DNA from: Fidelibacterota bacterium
Lineage (GTDB): Bacteria; Fidelibacterota; UBA2242; B5-G15
DNA: 5,466 nt
Direction of reading: 5' to 3'
Assembly (NCBI GenBank): GCA_003645825.1
Contig: QNCQ01000144.1
Location: 1 to 5,466 of the forward strand
Shown here piece after piece: positions 1 through 5,271 of this stretch (the first letter of the stretch is position 1; each line of letters opens with the position of its first letter). Under the pieces are notes generated by a model. It saw only the letters and a list, made by a program, of their open reading frames with translations. It was not told the DNA's origin and made no database searches. Position numbers and translations under genes: made by a program.

Positions 1-300
1 CTTTACCGTAGCCTGAAAGAAATTACCATCAATCTTCTCTACATTAAAAGTGCTAAAAAGCAACCCCTCTACTGAAAAAAGATACAGTAACTCTCCAAGC
101 CAATCTCTAAGTAATAGATCGAGGCTCTCTCCTTTTACACAAATAGGGTGGCTTATTTTTGCTCTCACGTTGCCAACATCAGAAATAAGGTCAAAAAGAG
201 CAAATCCTGCGTTTTCAAAAAGTTCCGGCAAAGTGCTTCCATAAATTTCAAGTCCCAGATCAGAGACATGATCAAAAATTCTATAAACATTATCTCTCAT
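1..300 (-). CDS. Archease, RtcB RNA ligase cofactor (partial, C-terminus cut by window edge)
   Basis: Reading the minus strand from the ATG at 298-300 gives 100 codons with no stop before the window edge. The protein opens with an archease-type N-terminus: FDHVSDLGLEIYG at residues 9-21 (family pattern DHTADVGLxxxG), then TLPELFENAGFALFDLI (23-39) and LLLRDWLGELLYLFSVEGLLFS (62-83), matching the family's DLLxxWLxELLYLFxxEGLxFS block. Archeases are about 140 residues, so roughly 40 are missing. The family is known to stimulate the tRNA-splicing/RNA-repair ligase RtcB, helping its guanylylation and multiple turnover; a C-terminal acidic metal-binding residue described for the family would lie in the missing part. 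The start has a GAGG SD nine bases upstream, inside the end of the NaPRT gene, and follows that gene's stop by four bases, so the two are very likely co-transcribed. Identity is confident; the partner rtcB is not visible here. Confidence 0.93.
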   Translation of the reverse strand, partial: MRDNVYRIFDHVSDLGLEIYGSTLPELFENAGFALFDLISDVGNVRAKISHPICVKGESLDLLLRDWLGELLYLFSVEGLLFSTFNVEKIDGNFFQATVK

Positions 301-304
301 TTAT

Positions 305-1450
305 CTAAACCTCAAGTTCCCTCAATTGAGAGAGTACATACCTCCTAATCTCAAAATCATCAGGGATATCAGTAACTATCTTCCCTTTTTCCATATATTT
401 TCTTGTCAACTTTCTATAATCTTCGGCTGTGGGAAGCATCCCTTTATAAACTACTTCTATATCAAGCGGTGAGTTGCCAACGTAAACATCCTTTTTACCC
501 GACATCTTTCCTCTTTTTGCAATCTTTTTACCTTCAATCTCTACTATATCCATAGAAAAATCAACAACTCTAGCATTACTAATGCTGGTACCAACACCGT
601 AAGAATCCACATAATCATTAAGTTCTTTGACATCTTCAATATCAAGACCTCCCGATACTATTATTTTCACATTCTTGTAACCCCTGACATCCAGTTCCCA
701 TCTTACTTCACGCAGGATTTTCTTGAAGTTCCCACGGCGTGATGCAGGAGTATCCAGCCTCACTCCATAAAGGGATTCTCCCATTGCTTCAGCAACCCTA
801 ACGGCCTCAAATTTCTCATCGTTGAAAGTATCAATCAGTGCAATTCTCGGCACATTACCTGGAATTACGTCGTCAAAAGCTTTGATAGCTTCTACAGTAT
901 CGCCAAAAAGCAATATCAGCGAGTGGGGGACTGTACCAGACGGTTCCAGCCCAAGTACCTCACCTGAAAAGACAGTGGAGATACCCGAACATCCCCCAAT
1001 GTAAGCATTGCGGTCAATCACAGCACATATTGATGGATGCATTCGCCTCGTACCAAAAGATAAAATAGGGCGTCCTTTAGCAGCTACGGAAAATCTTGCA
1101 GCCTGGGTAGCTATCCCGGATGCCTGGCAGATCAGGCCAAGTATTGTTGTTTCAAATTTTCCAAAATCAAGATATTTCCCAGATATTGTCATTACAGGAA
1201 CGTCCGATGTAAAAATACTCCCCTCTGGAATGGCTTCAACATCAACAGGAATATCTTTTAGCAAATCCAGTACATCTGACAACCCCGAAAATACTGCCCA
1301 TGGAATTCCACCGGGTAACGATTTAGCGGAAAATTCGGCTACAACATTCTTATCTATTCTCTTACTTCTCAATATCTTCTCAGTTCTAATAAAATAGATA
1401 TCAGAGACTTTACCACTCTTAATCTCGTCAATTGATGCTATCTTAATCAT
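305..1450 (-). CDS. pncB: Nicotinate phosphoribosyltransferase, short archaeal-type
   Basis: This 381-residue protein should join nicotinate to PRPP, giving nicotinate mononucleotide in NAD salvage (Preiss-Handler route) in the cytoplasm. Visible motifs, numbered from the ATG at 1450: FGTRRMHP (132-139), GGCSGISTV (152-160), EPSGTVPHSL (169-178), DTFNDE (207-212), RLDTPASRRG (231-240), SGGLD (266-270) and GVGTSIS (285-291). These are the NaPRT/quinolinate-PRT type II fold signatures, including the conserved His after GTVP and the phosphate-binding GG and GT loops. Length matches the short archaeal form (such as Thermoplasma TA1145) rather than the longer bacterial PncB. An upstream in-frame TTG at 1472-1474 would add eight residues, but the SD AAGGAGAGGG (1465 down to 1456) sits correctly for the ATG at 1450 and would be inside the longer reading. 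Cysteines are only at 108, 142 and 154; the C-terminal cysteine cluster I recall for the archaeal enzyme is absent. It lies four bases upstream of archease. Confidence 0.93.
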   Translation of the reverse strand: MIKIASIDEIKSGKVSDIYFIRTEKILRSKRIDKNVVAEFSAKSLPGGIPWAVFSGLSDVLDLLKDIPVDVEAIPEGSIFTSDVPVMTISGKYLDFGKFETTILGLICQASGIATQAARFSVAAKGRPILSFGTRRMHPSICAVIDRNAYIGGCSGISTVFSGEVLGLEPSGTVPHSLILLFGDTVEAIKAFDDVIPGNVPRIALIDTFNDEKFEAVRVAEAMGESLYGVRLDTPASRRGNFKKILREVRWELDVRGYKNVKIIVSGGLDIEDVKELNDYVDSYGVGTSISNARVVDFSMDIVEIEGKKIAKRGKMSGKKDVYVGNSPLDIEVVYKGMLPTAEDYRKLTRKYMEKGKIVTDIPDDFEIRRYVLSQLRELEV

Positions 1451-1455
1451 TCTTG

Positions 1456-1465
1456 CCCTCTCCTT
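1456..1465 (-). promoter_or_regulatory. Shine-Dalgarno of the NaPRT gene (decides its start)
   Basis: The minus strand reads AAGGAGAGGG, with AGGAG nine bases upstream of the ATG at 1450. It is the strongest SD near this gene. It lies downstream of the alternative TTG at 1474, so it argues for the shorter protein. Confidence 0.8.
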
Positions 1466-1480
1466 AGTTTTCAAAATTTA

Positions 1481-1509
1481 AATTTATTTCTTTTTTTAAG
1501 AGAAAACAA
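1481..1509 (-). promoter_or_regulatory. Possible sigma-70-type promoter for NaPRT-archease
   Basis: On the minus strand TTGTTT (1509-1504) and TAAATT (1486-1481) are separated by exactly 17 bases. The spacer is A-rich. Transcription would start near 1474, giving a leader of about 24 bases containing the SD. This also fits translation from the ATG at 1450. The match is partial and AT-rich sequence makes chance hits easy, so it is only a candidate. Confidence 0.4.
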
Positions 1510-1576
1510 ATCACCTTCTTAGGGTGAGTAATAGATTTTTGTTTAAACTAGAGGACACAGGGATTGAGGTGATTTG
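1507..1576. repeat. 10-bp inverted repeat and GGTGA half-sites near the NaPRT promoter
   Basis: CAAATCACCT (1507-1516) and AGGTGATTTG (1567-1576) are perfect reverse complements about 60 bp apart centre to centre. A third GGTGA (1523-1527) forms a small palindrome TCACC-N7-GGTGA with the first arm (1511-1527). The first arm overlaps the candidate -35 box, as an operator would. An NAD-metabolism repressor is one possible user, but I cannot match the sites to a named regulator motif. Confidence 0.35.
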
Positions 1577-1640
1577 GAAGGTTTAAATGATAAAAGGGGT
1601 GGGAAACTTAAATATCGGCTTTTTTAGAGTAGATAAAATT

Positions 1641-1685
1641 CCCTGCTTTCTTTCTTTGGTTCGAAATTCGGGTAAGAAAGCTGGG
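1641..1685. repeat. Imperfect 12-bp inverted repeat (possible stem-loop)
   Basis: CCC-T-GCTTTCTT (1641-1652) faces AAGAAAGC-T-GGG (1674-1685): eight paired bases, one T-T mismatch, then three G-C pairs. The 21-base loop contains GGTTCGAAATTCGGG. It can fold in a transcript of either strand. There is no T-run after it, so it is not an obvious terminator; it could be a structured leader, a processed 3' end or an interspersed repeat. Confidence 0.45.
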
Positions 1686-1781
1686 TTATTACACTAGAAT
1701 TCGCTCAGTTTCTATTTTCTGGGATTTCGGATTTGTTCTACCCGATCATAGTTAACGCAACCCTTGGATTTGATTTCAAAT

Positions 1782-1815
1782 TAAAAGGGGTGCTTTCGCA
1801 AAAGCACCCCTTTTA
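1782..1815 (-). terminator. Intrinsic terminator of the arcC-ndk-SPOR-membrane protein unit
   Basis: TAAAAGGGGTGCTTT (1782-1796) and AAAGCACCCCTTTTA (1801-1815) form a perfect 15-bp stem closed by a four-base loop. On the minus strand the GC-rich core is followed by CCCCTTTTA and then ATTTG, a short U-rich end. It begins 23 bases after the stop codon of the membrane protein gene. The stem is symmetric with A-runs and T-runs on both sides, so it could also stop plus-strand transcription. Confidence 0.85.
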
Positions 1816-1838
1816 GTAAATCGGAAAATTTCCCCCTT

Positions 1839-3053
1839 TTACTTCCCCCTTTTTTCTTCTTTACCTTCGTCAGTATTTTTCTTTTCTTCCTCTTTCTTTT
1901 CCTCAGATTTTTCTTCTTTTATCTCTTCCTTTTCTTCTTCCTCTTCTTCCTCTTCCTCGAGTTCGTCTTCATCTTTTCTTTCTATCAGATTTTCGTCATC
2001 TTTTTTCTTTCTCAGAATTACGTAGATAAGAGTTTGACCAACTGTGAAATTCGTGAGAGCATAGGATACTACTGTGCCTGCAATCACAAATAGAAATATA
2101 CAGACGAGTACTGCTGTTATAGTTTCTGTAGTGCTCAGTGGGGCAGTTGAGGTTATCCCCAATGAAGAAGGTGTGTACACCTTAAAGAAACGAGAAATAA
2201 AAGGTGTTAGAGGAGAATGGATTCCAAAAATATAGGATGTGGCAGCTTCCATTATCTTACTTATTTTTCCATCCATTAGCCATTTCTGTCCAAAGACGAG
2301 GTTTATTAGCCTATAGCCGAATATCATAGCGTAGCCGTAAATAAATGTGGCTACCGCTGTCAAAACTCCCACGAGTGCTTCATAAATCACAAGCCTCCAG
2401 GGTTGAGCCCACAGAGTGGAATAACTCTGGAATACAGTTTCCATAGTGTCTTCTTCAGCTGTAGCTACAATTGATGGGGAGAGCAATAAGGACACAATAA
2501 GTACAACTGCAGTGTAGACCACAAAGACAGCTACTATGAAATAAAGAAGATAGGGCAATCCAAGAAACAGAATGTCAAGCACAGGCCATTTTGCGATCCA
2601 TGCAGCGATAATAGCCAAGACTATAAAGAATGCTATTATTAGAATTACAGAAATAGGTCCCATGATAGGAGCTGTCCAGTGCTTTTTCACAAAGCGGAAA
2701 CTATCGCCGGAGGAGAAGAATTCGTCACCTTTTAACTGTTTATAGGTAATTCTGGAGACCGCAGTTGAAGTGAGCAAGAATATGAGTACCCATGCAGCTA
2801 TACCAATTGCGTAAATTAACCAGGCATACCATTGTATGGCAATATTTACCGCAAAAAGACATGGAAAGAAATAATGAGTTTGCCAGATTTCAGATAGGGG
2901 TTGGCCATTTGCCAGAAGGGCAACATAGCTCAGGATCAGATATACTGCATACCCTGCTATAAGCCCTATAAGATTCACCCATATTTTTTTCCCACTCAGG
3001 GATAGCCTCGGTACCCTGAAGATATCTCTGATGTCAAAGTATAGTTTGATCAT
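1839..3053 (-). CDS. Six-helix membrane protein of unknown function with Glu/Lys-rich tail
   Basis: This 404-residue protein belongs to no named family I can assign. Hydrophobic segments lie near residues 26-48, 72-96, 130-152, 164-192, 222-248 and 310-332, so about six transmembrane helices. Between helices 4 and 5 is a loop, SPSIVATAEEDTMETVFQSYSTLWAQPWR (192-220). Its pattern P-I-A-x(3-5)-D-x(3-4)-F-x-S-x(8)-PWR resembles one I recall from uncharacterised bacterial membrane proteins. From about 348 the protein becomes a highly charged tail, including nine consecutive Glu (366-374) followed by mixed Glu/Lys, probably cytoplasmic and disordered or helical. The start is set by a near-perfect SD, GGAGGTG, six bases before the ATG. 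It follows the SPOR lipoprotein gene by 17 bases and is the last gene before the terminator, so a shared envelope role is likely but unproven. Confidence 0.85.
   Translation of the reverse strand: MIKLYFDIRDIFRVPRLSLSGKKIWVNLIGLIAGYAVYLILSYVALLANGQPLSEIWQTHYFFPCLFAVNIAIQWYAWLIYAIGIAAWVLIFLLTSTAVSRITYKQLKGDEFFSSGDSFRFVKKHWTAPIMGPISVILIIAFFIVLAIIAAWIAKWPVLDILFLGLPYLLYFIVAVFVVYTAVVLIVSLLLSPSIVATAEEDTMETVFQSYSTLWAQPWRLVIYEALVGVLTAVATFIYGYAMIFGYRLINLVFGQKWLMDGKISKIMEAATSYIFGIHSPLTPFISRFFKVYTPSSLGITSTAPLSTTETITAVLVCIFLFVIAGTVVSYALTNFTVGQTLIYVILRKKKDDENLIERKDEDELEEEEEEEEEKEEIKEEKSEEKKEEEKKNTDEGKEEKRGK
1922..1958. repeat. 37-base pure pyrimidine/purine tract coding for the Glu-rich tail
   Basis: The plus strand is uninterrupted C/T from 1922 to 1958, and the surrounding 1842-1990 is strongly pyrimidine-biased. 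On the coding strand it gives GAA/GAG/AAG codons. GAA and GAG are mixed rather than repeating one unit, which suggests selection for an acidic peptide more than a recent microsatellite expansion. Confidence 0.7.
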
Positions 3054-3070
3054 ATCTCACCTCCGAAAGT

Positions 3071-3847
3071 TTATTGGTCCTTCCTCATGTAGTCGATCCA
3101 TAGATCTTTGCTTCTAAGGATTTTCTTTAACTGAGGTAAAGCCTCCTTGGCTTCTCTATAAGTGCTGAATGCTCCTGTCCTCACTCTATACCAGGTACCT
3201 TTCAACTCCGGTATGTAAACCTTCTGGATATAGGCGTCGATTCCTTTCTTTTTGACCAGCTTCAGGGCTTTTTCTGCCCCTTTATAGGTTCTCCACGAAG
3301 AAAGCTGGATTGTGTATTTTCCAGGGACTTTTGGGATGGCCTTTGTTAACTTTTTCTCTTTTTCTAGCGGTAAGGTTTTTTCTTCGTACACAATTTTTGC
3401 CGGAGGCGCTTTTTCGAGAGCCTTTTCCTCAGGTTTCTCCGGGGCGGTTCTGAGTTGTCTTTCTACCATTGTTGTTTCTTCTGGTGCAGTGACAGAGGTG
3501 GTGTCGAGTGATACCTGGCAGGTGAATATGTTTTTCTTTTTTTCTCTTCCGGATGGGTCATAGATTATGTTTTGAACAACATACTCTCCTGGAACATCAG
3601 GTATAAAATAAATGTTGAAGTTTCTACTCGTTGGCTGAAAAGACAAGACATCGAGATTGCTATTTTCAGGTTTGGAGATGAAAGACCACTTAAAAGTACA
3701 ACCAACCGTATCTGATGGTGATTCTATCATCGCTGCAAGGTGTATTGGTTCACCTACGAGTCCTGGAATTACCTCTTTTTTCGCACATGAAAGCGCAAGT
3801 AGAATTACGATTAATACTACCCCTGATAAAAAAAGTAAACGTTTCAT
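3071..3847 (-). CDS. Lipoprotein with PKD/Ig-like and SPOR domains
   Basis: The 258-residue protein begins with a lipoprotein signal peptide: MKR, a hydrophobic stretch (4-19) and Cys21 in the context ALSC-AKK. The box is slightly atypical (Ala at -3, Leu at -2, Ser at -1) but acceptable. Residues about 32-112 look like a PKD/Ig-like beta-sandwich, with FKWSFISKP (52-60), FIPDVPGEYVV (81-91) and YDPSG (96-100). Cys50 and Cys110 are placed where a stabilising disulfide could form. A Pro/Glu/Lys-rich linker (about 115-174) leads to a C-terminal SPOR domain (176-255): YTIQLSSW, AEKALKLVKKKG, then WYRVRTGAFSTYREAKEAL. SPOR domains are known to bind denuded peptidoglycan, often at division sites. 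The protein is therefore probably a periplasmic, membrane-anchored wall-binding factor; whether it acts in division cannot be told. The SD AGGGGGA precedes the ATG and lies in an inverted repeat with the end of ndk. Confidence 0.9.
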   Translation of the reverse strand: MKRLLFLSGVVLIVILLALSCAKKEVIPGLVGEPIHLAAMIESPSDTVGCTFKWSFISKPENSNLDVLSFQPTSRNFNIYFIPDVPGEYVVQNIIYDPSGREKKKNIFTCQVSLDTTSVTAPEETTMVERQLRTAPEKPEEKALEKAPPAKIVYEEKTLPLEKEKKLTKAIPKVPGKYTIQLSSWRTYKGAEKALKLVKKKGIDAYIQKVYIPELKGTWYRVRTGAFSTYREAKEALPQLKKILRSKDLWIDYMRKDQ

Positions 3848-3852
3848 TTTTA

Positions 3853-3895
3853 TCCCCCTGAGTCATATTTCATGTTATAATTTCAATCAGGGGGA
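3853..3895 (-). promoter_or_regulatory. Inverted repeat sequestering the SPOR gene's SD (possible ndk coupling hairpin)
   Basis: On the minus strand TCCCCCTGA (3895-3887, last sense codons of ndk) is the exact reverse complement of TCAGGGGGA (3861-3853), which contains the SD of the SPOR lipoprotein gene. The 25-base loop holds the ndk stop codon (3870-3872). The 9-bp stem has six G-C pairs. A ribosome finishing ndk would open the 5' arm and free the SD, so this could couple translation of the two genes. Confidence 0.5.
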
Positions 3896-4286
3896 AGAAA
3901 AAAGCAATCTCTTTATTTGCATTTTCTTCAGAATCTGAGCCGTGTACGAAATTTTCCTGAATGTTTATGCCGTATAGTTTTCGTAATGTCCCATTTTCTG
4001 CCTTTTTCGGGTCTGTATGTCCAATTACTTTTCGGAAGTCTTCCACGCAGTTTTGTTTTTCCAGTACCATAGCGAAGATAGGACCGGAGGTCATATAACT
4101 TGTCAGGTCATTGAAAAAGGGTTTCCCTCGATGCACTGCGTAAAATGCCTCCGCTTCTTCTTTTTTTAAGGTTAGGGTTCTGATCGCTTTTATTTTGAAC
4201 CCTTTTTCAAGAATAAAGTCGATCGCCTTTCCTGTGAGTTTTCTACGGGTACAGTCTGGTTTAAGGATAGCCAGAGTTCTATCCAT
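3870..4286 (-). CDS. ndk: Nucleoside diphosphate kinase
   Basis: This 138-residue enzyme moves the gamma phosphate of ATP to other nucleoside diphosphates through a phosphohistidine, keeping NTP and dNTP pools balanced in the cytoplasm. All catalytic residues are visible at a constant offset of three from the human numbering: Lys9 (KPDC), Tyr49, Phe57, Arg85, Thr91, Arg102, Asn112 and the phosphorylated His115 in NFVHGSDS (112-119). The end, EIAFFFPLIEIIT, is a normal bacterial C-terminus, and length is typical. The ATG has a strong SD (GGGAGGT) eight bases upstream, within the short spacer after arcC (19 bases between stop and start). The neighbouring carbamate kinase yields ATP, the phosphate donor for Ndk, but such neighbours may be coincidental. 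The gene's last codons form one arm of the inverted repeat at 3853-3895. Confidence 0.97.
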   Translation of the reverse strand: MDRTLAILKPDCTRRKLTGKAIDFILEKGFKIKAIRTLTLKKEEAEAFYAVHRGKPFFNDLTSYMTSGPIFAMVLEKQNCVEDFRKVIGHTDPKKAENGTLRKLYGINIQENFVHGSDSEENANKEIAFFFPLIEIIT

Positions 4287-4305
4287 TTTCTAATACCTCC
4301 CGAAG

Positions 4306-5250
4306 TCAATCAGGAAATATAATAGTTGCCCTTGATTCATTCAAGCCTTCTCTGGCATTTTCTACTGAGGTGATAATAGCTTTTTTGCCTTTATGCTTGA
4401 GAAAGTACAGAACAGCTTGTACTTTTGGTCCCATTGACCCAGGGGGAAAATGTTTTTCGTGATAGTATTTCTCAAGTTCATCTGCGGTGACTCTATGAAG
4501 AGGTTTCTGGTTTATTTCTCCGTAGTTGAGATAGATTTTTTCTTCGCCGGTCAGAATTAAAAACTCATCTGCTTCGATGTCGCGGGCAAGGACAGCGGAA
4601 GCAATATCTTTGTCTATTACGGCATCCACTCCATGTATCATGCCCTTTTTGTCTATGTATACAGGGATTCCTCCCCCACCCACGGCTATGACCACAAAAT
4701 CTTTCCTGAGAAGTTCTTTTATTGCTTCTTTGTTAATAATTCCGAGAGGCATGGGGGAGGGAACGACTCTTCTCCAACCTTTTCCGTTGACCTCTTTGAC
4801 TCTCCAGCCGAAGTTTTTAATGTAATAATCTACCTCTTCTTTTGTATAAAATTTACCCACAAACTTTGTTGGATTTATAAATGAAGGGTCATTTTTATCT
4901 ACCAGTACCTGTGTGATGAGTGTGGCTATCGGTTTTTTGATTCCCTTCAGTTTAAATGCGTTGATCAGACATTGTTCTATCATAAATCCCATTCCACCCT
5001 GGACGTCGGCCACGCAAATGTAGAGAGGAAGGTCTGGCACCTTGCCCTTAGAGAGCTCAACTCTGAGAAGAGCGTTTCCTACTTGAGGCCCATTGCCGTG
5101 GGTTATAACCAGGTTATATCCTTTCTTAACAAGACCGGTAAGGGCATGAGCGGTCTGCATTGTTATCTTGAATTGATTTTCTATAGAATCACTCCTCCCT
5201 TCGGGAGAGATAGCATTTCCACCCAGCGCTACAACAATTGTTTTTTTCAT
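4306..5250 (-). CDS. arcC: Carbamate kinase
   Basis: The 314-residue protein is a full-length carbamate kinase of the amino acid kinase fold, which catalyses carbamoyl phosphate + ADP to carbamate + ATP, usually in the fermentative direction. Visible motifs are VVALGGNA (6-13), THGNGPQVG (50-58), VADVQGGMGFMIEQ (80-93), RVVPSPMP (161-168), VAVGGGGIPV as IAVGGGGIPV (188-197), DAVIDKDIASAVLA (209-222), ILTGEEKIYLNYG (232-244) and the near C-terminal GSMGPKVQA (271-279), all standard for ArcC. The start is fixed by the family-typical MKKTIVVALGGNA; the SD is weak (GAAG shortly before the ATG), so expression may rely on ribosomes from the gene upstream, whose stop is 21 bases away. No ornithine or other carbamoyltransferase is in the window, so the carbamoyl phosphate source (arginine, purine/oxamate or other) is unknown. 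Confidence 0.96.
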   Translation of the reverse strand: MKKTIVVALGGNAISPEGRSDSIENQFKITMQTAHALTGLVKKGYNLVITHGNGPQVGNALLRVELSKGKVPDLPLYICVADVQGGMGFMIEQCLINAFKLKGIKKPIATLITQVLVDKNDPSFINPTKFVGKFYTKEEVDYYIKNFGWRVKEVNGKGWRRVVPSPMPLGIINKEAIKELLRKDFVVIAVGGGGIPVYIDKKGMIHGVDAVIDKDIASAVLARDIEADEFLILTGEEKIYLNYGEINQKPLHRVTADELEKYYHEKHFPPGSMGPKVQAVLYFLKHKGKKAIITSVENAREGLNESRATIIFPD

Positions 5251-5271
5251 TGAACTTCTATTCTTGCTACT

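Larger units (their letters stand above)
1475..1781. other. Intergenic region, no convincing gene
   Basis: About 300 bases separate the terminator of the upstream unit from the NaPRT start. The stretch holds the candidate promoter and operator-like repeats at its left end, an imperfect 12-bp hairpin at 1641-1685, and a weak plus-strand small ORF at 1587-1697. It also has a 7-bp inverted repeat (TCGGGTA 1668-1674 with TACCCGA 1739-1745) and the palindromes GTTTAAAC (1541-1548) and GTTAAC (1751-1756). No minus-strand reading frame of useful size is present. I see no recognisable riboswitch, tRNA or insertion sequence. Confidence 0.7.

Noticed and set aside
50..348. Two plus-strand ORFs of 64 and 66 codons at the left end
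   Set aside because: They lie opposite the clear archease frame, lack convincing SDs and resemble no protein family.
822..1397. Plus-strand ORFs of 60 and 129 codons
   Set aside because: Antisense to the motif-bearing core of NaPRT; their length follows from the codon bias of that gene.
1656..1672. GGTTCGAAATTCGG resembling a tRNA T-arm
   Set aside because: The flanking bases do not pair as a T-stem, and no anticodon arm, acceptor stem or CCA is found nearby.
1475..1838. Degenerate insertion sequence or CRISPR remnant in the gap
   Set aside because: No transposase fragment, no paired terminal repeats with target duplications, and no regularly spaced repeats.
3873..3890. TTATAAC-like -10 box just before the SPOR gene
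   Set aside because: No acceptable -35 box at 16-18 bases upstream, and the tight gene spacing fits an operon.
3312..3938. Plus-strand ORFs opposite the SPOR lipoprotein and the end of ndk
   Set aside because: Both opposing genes have domains, starts and SDs; the antisense products show no recognisable features.
4577..5253. Plus-strand ORFs of 82-93 codons opposite arcC
   Set aside because: They are antisense to conserved carbamate kinase motifs and overlap each other in different frames.
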